Positions 21,334-32,401 of a stretch of 34,511 nucleotides of DNA are shown here, piece by piece (within the stretch, counting starts at the first letter, position 1; the number at the start of each line of letters is the position of its first letter). The DNA lies in contig QKYT01000202.1 of assembly GCA_003550305.1 (NCBI GenBank), positions 46,649-81,159 of the forward strand. The letters run 5' to 3'. The position numbers and the translations under genes are program-made. The notes under the pieces were generated by a model. The model searched no databases and was not told the origin of the DNA. It saw nothing but the letters and a program-made list of their open reading frames with translations. The DNA is from Glomus cerebriforme. Taxonomy: Eukaryota > Glomeromycota > Glomeromycetes > Glomerales > Glomeraceae.

Positions 21334-22446
21334 ATGGTTTACTTATTCGATGTACCTGCTTATTTTATTCTCCTAAGAGAAACTCTTGAGATTACAATTA
21401 TTCTTGCAGTTCTCTTAGGATTAATTGATAAATTTGTTCCTGATAATGATACATTGAGAAAGAAATTTAAGAAACAAATTTGGATTGGAACTGCAGCTGG
21501 TTTAGGAACTTCTTTATTAATTGGTGTTATCTTTGTTATCATCTTTTATACTCTTGAAAAGAATCTCTGGGAAGATAGTGAAGCCGCATGGGGTAAATAA
21601 TATTATACTTATTTCTGGTTTTTATATTACTTTTTTTAAAATTTTTTTTTAAAAAAAAAACAAATAGAGGGTGCGTTTTCACTTGTCGCCTCAGTTGTTA
21701 TTACCATTATGTCCTTAAGTATGTTACGAGTCAAGCATTGGAAAACTAAATGGGAAGGAAAATTACAAACTGCCACTGAACAACATCTTGAAAAACATGA
21801 TAAAGGAAATAAATGGGCTTTGATTTTGTTACCTTTCACTGTCGTATGTCGTGAAATCGTCGAATCGATCGTATTCATTGCCGGTGTAAGTATTATTGCA
21901 TAATTATTGTAGATCTACGCACGCATTATCTGATTTATACATTTATATATATTTCTTAACAAATAGATCGGTTTCCAACATCCAGCGACTGGACTTCCAA
22001 TTCCAGTCATTACAGGAATTCTTTCCGGATTTTTTATTGGATATATTATCTATAAAGGATCACATAAATTATCACTTAATGTATTTTTCGGAGTTACAAC
22101 TGTACTACTTTTATTCATTGCTGCTGGTCTTTTCTCTAATTCCATATATGAATTACAAGAAGCAACTGAAGATCCTAATGTAAAAATTGTATGGGAATTA
22201 AAATGTTGTGATCCTGAAACGGATAGCTTCTGGTCAATCATGAAAGCTTTGTTCGGATGGAGAAATGTTGCTACTGTTGGTTCAACTGTTGGTTATTTCA
22301 TGTATTGGTTTGTCGTTGGACTTTTGGCCTTGTTCTTGGTGTATAAAGAAAGGAAAAACAATAGAAATGCAGAATTCAAAGATCAACCTTCTCCTTCTAT
22401 TAATGATAATGCTGACGAAAAAGATGAACAAGTTGTTATGGCTTAA
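21334..22446 (+). CDS. FTR1: high-affinity iron permease, FTR1 family, three exons, 318 aa
   Basis: A membrane permease that moves Fe3+ across the plasma membrane (or vacuole membrane for Fth1-type members), normally paired with a multicopper ferroxidase; none is in this window. Exons are 21334-21592, 21668-21885 and 21967-22446, all in frame. About seven hydrophobic segments are visible. The two R-E-x-x-E iron motifs are LLRETLE (15-19), where the family often has REGLE, and CREIVE (148-152). Other conserved parts are EGAFSLVASV, SGFFIGYIIYKGSHKLSL and FFGVTTVLLLFIAAGLFS. The cytosolic tail is short (about 35 residues, acidic), which makes the protein shorter than yeast Ftr1 (404 aa). Which membrane it serves cannot be read from sequence. 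Confidence 0.94.
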
Positions 22447-23259
22447 TTATTTAAAAAAAAAAGTGGAAAAAAAATTATTTTAATTATGAAAAGACGCTAT
22501 GATAATTTCAAAACCCACCCCAAAAATACTAATTCCACTTTTTTTTCTATTTATTTTATTATTACATATACTTTAATATAAAAACCCTTGTAATATTTTT
22601 AAACAATTCATGTAGAAAACTTTACACGATACACAATAATCCTTCATAATACACATCTTAATGACAATTTGACTTACATTTTACTTACATTTTAATCTCC
22701 TAACCCTTAAACTTACCCTTTATGTAAAAAAAAATTCTGTACCTTAATTTGTTAGCTATAATTTGAATTGAATTTGATAATCTTTGAATTATCATGTACT
22801 GTATCTTAGTTAGTTATAAATCGAGTAATCGAGTTTATGATAAATAAAAGAAAAGATGATTGATTCATTTTTTTTCTTAACATAATTTTATGTATTGTGC
22901 TTTTATTAACGATACTTTAAAAAAAATCATGTGCTTCAAATTTTACGGCGGTATTTCGGTTTTTCGGTTCGGAAATTCAGTTCATGCGTTTGTATCACAA
23001 ATATGTTAATTTTTTAATTTTTTCAATCGAAAAATCTAGCTAATTCGGTGATCTTACCTAATACGATAATAAAAATAAATTTGTAATCGTATTAAAAAAG
23101 TATAAATATAGTAGAGAATGAGAAACGAGAGGAAAAAAATATTATTAAACCAACTTTTTACAAGGCTAACAACAACCTCCTTTAAAAAAAAGAATTTATA
23201 ATAATATACTGTATAAATATATTCTTTATTTAATTCTCTTTTTAAAAAAAAAGAATAAA
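22447..23259. other. intergenic between FTR1 and the UBL-WLM gene
   Basis: It contains the FTR1 3' UTR, AT-rich DNA and the promoter of the next gene. A frame at 23054-23275 on the minus strand is low-complexity and overlaps that gene's first exon. Nothing else is recognised. Confidence 0.55.
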
Positions 23260-24570
23260 ATGCCTGAAGATACAAGTAAGCTTATTTTATAATCGAATAG
23301 TTATTATTTTTTATAAAACAAATCATATACTTATTACATTAAACCATCTTTTTTTCTCAAAGATTTAATTTCATTCCAAGTAAATTTTAAAGGAAAGATT
23401 ATACCAGTAGAATCATGGTCTCTTGATAATACAATACATGAATTAAAAGAATATCTTTTAGAAAATACTGGTGTACCAACAGAATTTCAAAAATTATTAT
23501 ACAAAGGTAAATATTTTATTTTATCTCTTAAGAATTTATCAATTATTTTATATATATATATGTATTTATTTATTTATTTATTTTTTATTAGGTAGTTTAA
23601 AAGATGAAAAGACGTTGAGAGAATGTAATTTTAAATCTGGAATTAAAGTAATATTAATGGGAAGCTCACAAGAAGAAATTCAAGTTGTAAAAGAAGCTGA
23701 TTCTAAAGTTATAAATAATCAACTTTCCAACAAATTAAAATCGAAATATGCAATAAATGTATGTAATTTAGAATTTAAATTAATTATTATAAATAATTTT
23801 TTTTTTCCAACTAATGAATAATTTTTTTTTACTATTATTTTATCATTTTAGCCATATAAAAATGTGAAAAGAGTTGAAGATTTATCAAGTCATGATTATA
23901 CTTTTCATAGTATAGAAGTAATAGAAAATTTTCCTGAACCAGAAAAAGCACGTAAATTATTAGAAAGATTAAGGGATGATAAAGGAATCAGAGCTATAAT
24001 GAAGAAACATAAATGGAATGTTGGTATTTTACAAGAATTATCACCATCAGAAAGAACATTATTAGGTTTTAATAGAAATAATGGACAATTAATTTCATTA
24101 AGATTACGTACAAATGATATGGAAGGTTTTAGACATTATCCTGAAATTAGAAGAGTTTTGTTACATGAATTATCTCATAATGTTTGGAATGAGCATGATG
24201 ATAATTTTCATCGTTTAAATAGACAACTCAATAAGGAAGTTGGTAATTATCATTTATTAATTTTTAATTTTAATTTAATCTCTATCATTATTTAAATTAA
24301 ATGATTTTTTCGTTCAATTTTTTTTTTTTAGTCGAATTGGATTGGACGGCATCAGGAGGTCACAAAACATCAAATAATGAATTTTATAATCCTCCCGAAG
24401 AAGAAGAAATCGATGAAAAAGCATGGCAAGGTGGAACTTTTGTACTTGGTGGAAATTCAGATCGTTCCAAAACATTATCAAAACGTGAACTTTTAGCTGA
24501 AGCTGCATTAATTCGTTTAACAAAAGAAGAAGAAGAATTAAATAAAGGTTGTGGTTCCGGAAAATTTTAA
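23260..24570 (+). CDS. ubiquitin-like plus WLM-domain metalloprotease, five exons, 318 aa
   Basis: Exons are 23260-23275 (16 nt), 23363-23506, 23592-23758, 23852-24242 and 24332-24570; frames agree at all junctions. Residues 6 to about 85 form a ubiquitin-like fold (ISFQVNFKGKIIPVES, then QKLLYKGSLKDEKTLRECNF, GIKVILMGSS). Residues from about 110 form a WLM domain: RVLLHELSHNVWNEHDDNF gives the zinc site HExxHx5H (His214, Glu215, His218, His224), followed by a LNRQLNKE helix and the conserved WQGGTFVLGGN near the end. WLM proteases such as Wss1 cut DNA-protein crosslinks and SUMO- or ubiquitin-linked proteins. The N-terminal UBL with WLM is a known eukaryotic arrangement, separate from yeast Wss1. 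Protease activity is likely from the intact motif; the substrate is inferred. Confidence 0.93.
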
Positions 24571-25837
24571 AATCTAAATTTCATAATAATATGTAAATTA
24601 TAATTAATTATAATAATTAAAATCCCCGTATAGAATTTAATTTAATATTTTAAACATTTAAAAACATTTTATTTATTTTTTTGTAATTTAAATTTTTTAA
24701 GTAAAAAAAAATTTTTTTTTAATGTGTTATATATATTATGTATTAATATTCGGTGAAATAACTAATATCTTCGGCCATATTCCCGGTTACTATTCTATTT
24801 TCAGGGTGTTTTACATACAAGTTAATGAAATTTTTTAGTAAATTATAATAACGAATATTGAAATTAGTCATCATTCCTTTAAAGAAAAAAACAAGCTATT
24901 CCACATATAACAAAATAACGAAAAAACATTTATGCATATAGATGTGATAATCTCATTGTTTAAAATAAGTATGCTAAGTATGCTAACAAAAATAAATAAA
25001 TATGCAAATCAAGAATTCGGCCGAAAAGTACCTGTTTAGCATGTTTAGCATGCGTAAAATACATTTAAATTCTATAAATAATTTTTTTCAATTTTGTACA
25101 ACAACGTATTTCCATTTTTATATAAACGATAATAAATACTTTTTTTTTTTATTTGATATAATATGATATACAATAAATGTATATATTATATATACAGAAT
25201 GTGATAATTTGATTAATGAAAAAAAAAAATGTTACAAGTAATACATTAGAATCGGGAATTTTTTGATTTTTTAATTCGCAACTTTCAATATAACATAATC
25301 ACTTCACATTTAGTGCGAGTGTTATGTCAAAGTTCTATAATCTTTTTATTCTCTGATTGATGTTCATCCTCCTACTATGCCCCCATGATCATCTTCCAAG
25401 CAAACAGCCCATCTTAGTTCAATCATTCTTTGCTTGACTACCAAATTTAAAAAATTCCTTTTAAACGACCTCAAGTTTTCGATATTACAAGAAAATAAAA
25501 AAATGATATATTAATTAAAGGAGTGTGTGGCATAAAAGTTATCATGATTTAAGAAAGAAATGTCAGTGTAGGAATAAAAAAAAAAAATAAGGTAAAGGAA
25601 GAAAGAACAAATCTGCGGAAAAATAAACTCATCGCAGTATTATATAAGAAATTATAGTTTTTGTTATAAAAAAATGATGAATGACTCCCAAGAAAAATCA
25701 CACTCCATAAACCTAAAGTCACAAGGAATCTCCAGAACTACATATAATAAATATAATAGAAAGTAAAAATACAAAATGTCCTAAATTTTTGTTAGTAATA
25801 TTTCCAAAGGATATTTGTGTCAACGAAATTTTTATTA
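24571..25837. other. intergenic between convergent UBL-WLM and Rho3 genes
   Basis: Both flanking genes end here, so it holds two 3' UTRs. A TGCTAA-based inverted repeat lies at 24969-25053. The segment about 25290-25480 is less AT-rich and includes pyrimidine-rich words, but I could not match it to a known RNA or open frame. Confidence 0.5.
24969..25053. repeat. inverted repeat made of tandem TGCTAA units
   Basis: The left arm GTATGCTAAGTATGCTAAC (24969-24987) is itself a tandem duplication. The right arm GTTTAGCATGTTTAGCATGC (25034-25053) is its near-complement, also duplicated. It lies between two convergent 3' ends. Confidence 0.7.
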
Positions 25838-26816
25838 TTAAAGTATTGTGCACGTCATATTGTTTGAATCATGTGGCGCTCCTTTTGGTCTTGCGTGAAT
25901 GCTCACACGAGCAGATTGTTCAAAAGCTTCTCGCACGCCTAAAAATAAAATATTAAATATATATTTTTGGGATAAAAAAAAAAAAAAGATTCTAAATTAA
26001 AAAACTTCAAATTACCTCTATTATGTTTTGCAGAGCATTCTAAATATCTGGATGCATTGATATTTTGAGCTACAGCTAATCCCTATACAATAAAAAAAAA
26101 ACAAGTTTATAAAATATCTTAATAGTTTAACAAGAATCTTTTATATTAATTAGTTACCTCTTCATAAGAAACCGGTCTCTCTCCATATCGTTGCATATTT
26201 CTTATGACATTAAAATCCTCTCTCAAATCACATTTTAAGGCAACCAAGACAATCTTAACGCCCTGACAGTGTTCAGAAATTTCTGCCGTCCATTTTGATT
26301 CAATATTCTCAAGTGAGTCTCGATTGTCTACTGCAAAACATAACATGACAACATGAGTATCAGCATAGGATAAAGAACGCAAACGGTCAAACTCTTCTTG
26401 TCCTAAAATGAATTTTACAAATTATATTTTAAATAAATTGTATTTTTTTTAAATTATTCAGCAATAAAGAGCAAATTCAATTAAATTTACCGGCTGTATC
26501 CCAAAGGGATAATTCAATTTGTTGGTTATCTATCCATATATCATGTACATAATTCTCGAATACGGTTGGTTCATATATCTAATTATAGCAAAAGGAAAGA
26601 AATAATTTGAATAAAAAAAAAACTTTAAAAGACTAATACAAATATTTCTGTTTGAGGACAGTTGAATGAAAAAAAAAAGACATAAGAGTTTACCTGTGGA
26701 AAATAGCCTCTTGTAAATACATTTAAAAGAGAAGTTTTACCACAAGCACCGTCACCTAATACCACTAATTTACGGTGTAAGGGTTTGTTTTTACCGAAAA
26801 GTGGATTGCAAGGCAT
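25838..26816 (-). CDS. RHO3: Rho-family GTPase, Rho3-like, five exons, 207 aa
   Basis: A small GTPase that in fungi directs polarised secretion and actin at the plasma membrane. Exons are 26816-26694, 26578-26491, 26402-26158, 26082-26016 and 25938-25838. Motifs: P-loop GDGACGKT (21-28), switch [13 protein letters not shown], switch [22 protein letters not shown], nucleotide-specificity [13 protein letters not shown], and the C-terminal CAAX box CTIL, which predicts geranylgeranylation. [12 protein letters not shown] and [20 protein letters not shown] match Rho3 rather than Rho1, Rho2 or Cdc42. A Cys at position 3 (MPCNPLFG) recalls the N-terminal palmitoylated Cys of yeast Rho3. The 207-aa length is normal. 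The assignment to Rho3 is by pattern, not by tree. Confidence 0.93.
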
Positions 26817-28233
26817 TGGTAGAAATAAATATTAATGTAAATTTATTTTTTATTATTATTTTTTAGGAAGAATTTGAAGTTTTTTTTTGAGTGTTAGGTT
26901 TTAGATCGCTAGTTTGAGAATTTTTTTAAAATAGTGTATCAACGCAAATGACGAACTTTTATGTCAATATATAGACTATATATATTTAGTATATTTAGGG
27001 TAGGACTTCGATACGGAAGTTAGAATCCGATCAACTGGCACTTACCAATAAGGGAATTTATTTACGTGATGGTGTGACGGATTTCAAGTGGAAATTTGAT
27101 CCGACGAGACTAAGATAAGCCTTCCCTTTCTTTGAATATTTTTGGATAGTAAATTATTCATTGTTCTTTGGCTCAGAGAATTTGGTAATATATTGCTTCA
27201 ATTAGTACATCAAGTTGACAAGCCATTGTTGTTGTAGTTCGTGCCACACCATATTTATTTATCTCTTCACGTGTATCCTTTTCTCTGAGAAAATAGACTA
27301 TTATTGGGCGAATTTATAAAATTCATTCCGACCATAAATATAATTTATATACAGAGGTTACGCATGCGCAAAAGTGCACGAAAAGGTGGTTGATAAATTT
27401 AAACCAATCAAAAATTAAGAAGTTGCACTGTCTACACATAGATGATCGATTTACATATCAGTTCTACACGAACCAAAACCTCTTTTGAAACTTAATTTAT
27501 AAAAGAAAGTTTCTATATTTGGAAATTATAAATGAATGCAGATTATGGTTGTGAGAACCCTAAATTAATTTGTTATTTATTAATTTATTAATGTAATGCT
27601 GGGGATGTATTTAAAAAATTTTTAATTGTTCTAATCATAATTACTTTAAGATAATTTTGTGTCCCTTAATTGTTAGCTACTTTTAAATTCACTAAAAATG
27701 GTTTTCTGAATGAAACTTTATAAAGTTTAAAAATTTAGGTTAGGATAATCCGGATGTATATATAATTAATAAATCAAAAAATCATGCTTTAAAAATTTTT
27801 ATAAAGTATAACATTTATTTTCGCGTTCTTTCATACATAATCGACTAAAAATCATAACATGCATCGATTAATTGTTAATTCCAAATTTTAATTTTTAATT
27901 AAATCGTAGATAATTCAACAGTTTTTAAGTTACGAAGATGATGATATATAGCAGTACGATATAAATACATGCGTAGAAGAAATCAAATATATATAGAAAC
28001 TCCTATTAAAATTTGAGTTATATGAAAAATGATGCGTAATTAATTATTTAGAAACGGAAAAGAATCCGATTCAAAAAATAAAATAGGATTTTCGAGATAT
28101 AATTTTTTAAAATCTTTACTAAAAAATAAATAAGTAATTCTCTTTTTTCTTTATGGTTTCTATATTCATAATACCAAGCTTTTTCACAATAAAATATTTA
28201 TAAGAAAGAATTAGCCTATCCTAGTTTTAAAAT
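26817..28233. other. intergenic: Rho3 promoter and HIS4 3' region
   Basis: Rho3 starts at 26816 reading left, and HIS4 ends at 28234. A somewhat GC-richer stretch (about 27000-27130) and another near 27235-27480 interrupt the AT-rich DNA. I tested the first for tRNA-like arms and found no matching stems. No coding frame was seen. Confidence 0.5.
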
Positions 28234-31100
28234 TTAACTTTCAATATCTTTAACTCTAATATGAACAGCATTTCTATGAGCTTCTAATCCTTCTACCTCT
28301 GCCAGCCTCATTACAGTAGTTCCTAATTTATGTAATCCTTCTTTAGTTAATTGTTGAGATGTAATATGTTTCAAAAATGTCAAAGTATTTACTCCAGAAT
28401 ACATTCTCGCATATCCATATGTGGGTAATGTATGATTTGTACCAGATGCGTAATCTCCACAACTAAAAAAAAAATAAATTATAATCAATACTAAAGTATC
28501 TGAAAAAAAAATCTTAAAATTCATCTGAAGTCTTTCTTACCTTTCGGGAGAATAAGATCCAACGAAAACACTTCCAGCATTCTCAATCTTTTCAAGTAAA
28601 CTTTCAGCTTTATCCAAATGTAAAATCAAATGCTCGGGTGCATAATCATTGGAGAATTTTACAGCTTCTTCCAAAGTATTTACTTGCAATATAAAACTTT
28701 TGGGAATTGATTGGCTGACAATACTTACTCTTGGCAACACACTTGCTTGTATATGAACTTCGTGCTCAATCTTTGCAAGATTCTCAGGCGTAAGAGATAC
28801 AGCAACCAACACCACTTGAGAATCTTCTCCATGCTCTGCTTGTGATAATAAATCTGATGCAACATATGCTGGATTACTTGTATTATCTGCTATAATCAAT
28901 AATTCTGAAGGTCCAGCTGGCATATCAATAGATATCATAGCAGAACTATCATTCTAATAATAAAATTTTAATTAACTAAACAATAATAAATATAAATTCA
29001 TGTAATTATTAATTACTTACCTGAGTGACCATTTTTGCAGCTGTAACGTATTGATTTCCAGGTCCACATATTTTATCTACTTTAGGAACAGACTCAGTAC
29101 CATAAGCAAGAGCTGCTACAGCTTGAGAACCACCAGCCAATACAACTTTTGATGCCCCAACTTTATGAGCAACATATAAAATTTCCGGTACAACAGTTCC
29201 ATCTTTACGTGGTGGAGTTGCAAATACAATTTGTTTACAACCCGCAACTTTAGCAGGAATTCCTAACATAAGTGCTGTCGAAGGCAAACTTGCAGTTCCA
29301 CCGGGAATATATAATCCAACCCGTTCTATTGGACGACTAAATCGAGAACAAATAACTCCTGGCATGGTCTCAACAACTAAAGTGGAACGATCATATTGTG
29401 CATCATGAAATTTATAAATATTGTCATATGCACGATCAATAGCAAGACGTGTCGATTCATCAAGCGTCATAGCTTCTGGAGGGAAAGGAGCCGATATCAC
29501 GGGAGATTCAAGTTTTACACCATCAAATTTTGCTGTGAGTTCAATAAGCGCAGCGTCACCTTTTTTTCTAACATCATCTATAATTGGACGAACTTTAGCC
29601 AAAATATTATCAGACTTAATAATCGGGCGCTGGAGAAGCGATGTCCTTTGTGCAGCACTTAACCCTGATAAATTAAACTTTTGCATTTTAATGACTTCAT
29701 TTTTTGGGGAAGTGTGAACTTGTGATTCTTGTTGCTTATTCTCCTTATTAATCGTATTAACATCCCATTTAGGTTTAGCATTTCCAGGTCTACGAGTAAT
29801 TTTCATTGACCGCTTGTCCAAGTGCGATTCAATATCTGTTAAAGACACTCCATTTGCTATACAATTCACAAGTGTGAAATATATCAAATCAGCAGCTTCC
29901 CAAGTAATTTCATCTTTGGTTTTAGCTGAACATAATTCATCCGCTTCTTCCATTATCTTTGAATGAAGTAAATCTGGATTTTGGAATAACTTTGCTGTAT
30001 ATGAACCGGGAGGTGCAGACTTTTTTCGGCTCTGGAGAGTTTGCTCAAGTGCTGTTAATCCTTTAACATTACCAAAACATGTACGAGTATTCAAGTGACA
30101 GAACCCTTAATAAAAAAAATAAATGATTAGATCAAATAAATAATTTAAGTTCGGGTTGATTATCTCTTTTACCTGGGCCATGTTGTTTTACGATAAATCT
30201 AAGAGAATCAGCATCGCAATCAACTTGAATTTTATTTAATTCTTGAACTGCTCCCGAAGTAGCACCTTTGTGCCACAAACCTCGCTTTCTACTTTGATAT
30301 ACCCCTGTTCTAGTTTTAAGTGCTTCTTGAACACTTTCAGCAGAAGAATATACGATCCCTAACGCCTCACCTCGTTCATCCGCAACAATTGTCGTGAATA
30401 ACCCATCAGGACGATCAGTTTTCAAAGTGCAGGTTAATGATTTTGAAATATTAATTAATCCTTCATCATTTGTAGGATCAAGAGTAAGTCTTTCAATATG
30501 TACAACTAGATCTGCGGAAATTTCTGACAATTGTTGAATTATTTCAATTGGAGGTGAATCACAACTATCTATATCTGATAAAACAACCCCTATTTTTGTT
30601 TTACCTCCAGATGATAAATCTTTTTGCGTCAGTTTAGTTAAATTACTTAAATTTTGAAATAAATTTTCGGGAAGAGATTTGGTTGACGAATTTATCGATA
30701 AATTAATTAAATATGCGGAAACAGATCCTGTTAATTTTTTAACTAATTCATCAATATCTTTTGTTTGACTTAAATCTAAACTAACAGCTAACCTATCTGC
30801 TGGTATATAATCAAAATCTAAAGATAATAAATTTGAAGAAGGAATTACAATTTTTTCGGTTCCTTGATCCAATAAACGAATTATGCTATCATTATCAAGG
30901 AATTCTTGCTCTTTAATAGGATATACCCAGTATGAATCAATAGAGTGAGTTTCGAGAAATTTTTTTACTAAAGATGAGTCAGCAAGAGTGGGAATATTTA
31001 AGATAACCTCTCCAAGTAAATTGAGAGATTTGATGAGATCAATAGAATGAGCATTGGACAATTTTTCTTGTTCGGAAAGATCGATCGTTGGTAAAATCAT
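28234..31100 (-). CDS. HIS4: histidine biosynthesis trifunctional protein HIS4, four exons, 884 aa
   Basis: One protein for steps 2, 3 and the last two oxidations of histidine synthesis: phosphoribosyl-ATP pyrophosphatase, phosphoribosyl-AMP cyclohydrolase and histidinol dehydrogenase. Exons are 31100-30173, 30105-29021, 28953-28541 and 28462-28234, all in frame. Residues 1 to about 220 have no catalytic motif I know. The cyclohydrolase domain (about 225-321) has [33 protein letters not shown] and [12 protein letters not shown] across intron 1. The pyrophosphatase domain (about 325-420) has [17 protein letters not shown] and [12 protein letters not shown]. The dehydrogenase (about 450-884) has [31 protein letters not shown], the zinc-site [12 protein letters not shown], the catalytic YAPEHL, and [20 protein letters not shown]. 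The length is close to Neurospora his-3. No TGACTC (Gcn4-type) site is seen in the 165 bp before the start. Confidence 0.96.
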
Positions 31101-31176
31101 TTTAATAATAGAGAATTTTTTAAAAAAAAATCATCTATTTTATAAGATAATCAGATAATATAAATGTATCGATTTG

Positions 31177-31252
31177 GGATCGGATCACCGATCCTTCAAA
31201 TGGGCTAATTTTTGGAATACTAATCTCATTAACCCATAGACCGGTCTAGACC
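31177..31252. promoter_or_regulatory. two short dyads in the HIS4 promoter
   Basis: GGATCGG-ATCA-CCGATCC (31177-31194) and the perfect GGTCTAGACC (31243-31252) lie 77-152 bp upstream of the HIS4 start codon, between it and the MITE. They could be binding sites for dimeric regulators; nothing in the sequence identifies the regulator. Confidence 0.35.
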
Positions 31253-31264
31253 TTTCCTTTTTTG

Positions 31265-31591
31265 GAGGTCGTCTAAAGCGGAGCAGAATCACGTGATTTT
31301 CGTAAAATTTTTTGGCCGGAATTATGGCATTAAGAGACGCGGGGTGGCGGGGGTGACAGATATTCATTTACCCCAGTATCGCCAGAAAAAATTTTCACCC
31401 CACGTGATTTCGGCCGGAATTATATATTCTCGGCCTGCATTAAGAAATTTACATATGTGACAAATAAGGTGTGACAAATAGGATTTTCTACACCAAAAAA
31501 AATCTGTCCCTGGTGACACCAGTGACAAAATTTTTAAAGATCAAGTGAGGGTGAAAAAATTTTCTGGGAAGATCCGCTTTAGACGTACCTC
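31265..31591. mobile_element. palindromic MITE in the HIS4 upstream region, 327 bp
   Basis: The ends are GAGGTCGTCTAAAGCGGAG on the left and the complement of GAGGTACGTCTAAAGCGGA on the right. The left arm continues with CAGAATCACGTGATTTTCG and GGCCGGAATTATGGCATTAA, which are partly repeated inside (CACGTGATTTCGGCCGGAAT). The centre CTGGTGACACCAG is at 31510-31522, so the right arm has lost about 170 bp relative to the left. This is the least decayed of the family copies here and the most GC-rich. It has no coding capacity, and the flanks show no exact target duplication. Confidence 0.85.
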
Positions 31592-31615
31592 TTAAAAGAA
31601 CATCCTTAAAATGTA

Positions 31616-31927
31616 CCCCAGGTATAGGCTATTATCCTGTACATCCTGTATAAACTAGGTAATAGGAATCGTTGAATTGTCCAAAGCATTAAATTAAGAT
31701 GTATCACAAAACTCAACTAAAAAAGAATTCAAAATGTAGCATAAATTTATTGTAAAATACGTGAAATTATAACAATGCATATTATTAGTCAATCACGCAT
31801 GCGGACAGATAGACATTGTATCATAATGAGTCTAACCGAAGATGTCCTCAGCTATGCTTCAGACAAATAATTTTTTTTAGAGTAAATATCACGTGATTAA
31901 TACAGTTGCAAAAGCCTATACCCCTGG
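31616..31927. repeat. possible second inverted-repeat element next to the MITE
   Basis: CCCCAGGTATAGGCT (31616-31630) is nearly complementary to AGCCTATACCCCTGG (31913-31927). The interior of about 280 bp is AT-rich and non-coding and includes an ATCACGTGAT word near 31889. It may be a further MITE; no flanking duplication was found. Confidence 0.45.
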
Positions 31928-31964
31928 AACAGGATAAATTTGCTCCCTAAAAGACCAGTGGTAA

Positions 31965-32053
31965 CTAGAGGATAGATAAATATACAGGAGGGCTAACTTA
32001 AAGTTATACAAATAAATGATCATGAGACCAAACTGAAGTCACATGTAAAATTA
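31965..32053 (+). repeat. remnant end of the 905-bp TIR element family
   Basis: CTAGAGGATAGATAAATATA followed by CAGGAGGGCTAACTTAAAGT and then CAAACTGAAGTCACATGTAA parallels the left end of the element at 15951 over about 90 bp. No partner end was found, so it looks like a truncated copy. Confidence 0.65.
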
Positions 32054-32401
32054 CTATATTTTACTATATAACGATTTACAAAGCATAAAATCTCGATGAT
32101 CTTATCTCAATAAAAAATGATAATCATAATACGATACAATCATACCAAGATGACACAATACTAAGCTATATATGACGCAAATTTTATCACTGTCGCATTT
32201 TTAGTTCTTAAGATATTTTACATCAGCGATTTTATTTGAGTATAGACTATAAGGTGGACATTAAAAATAGTGAATAATGAGAAAAATATTGAAGCTGTTA
32301 TTATTTTAAATAGAAATTTTATTATACTGATAATTATTAATTTTAAGCAAACTGATAATTTGGTAAGATGGCATAAAAAAGTTGAAGTCCTATAAGAACT
32401 T

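Noticed and set aside
25290..25480. Possible small nuclear or nucleolar RNA
   Set aside because: No U6, U2 or U4 signature and no properly spaced C and D boxes on either strand.
26990..27130. Possible tRNA in a GC-richer patch between Rho3 and HIS4
   Set aside because: A TTCGATA word is present but the flanking bases do not pair, and no acceptor or anticodon stem could be built.
31185..31367. 60-codon minus-strand frame upstream of HIS4
   Set aside because: It lies mostly inside the MITE terminal repeat and is a by-product of that sequence.
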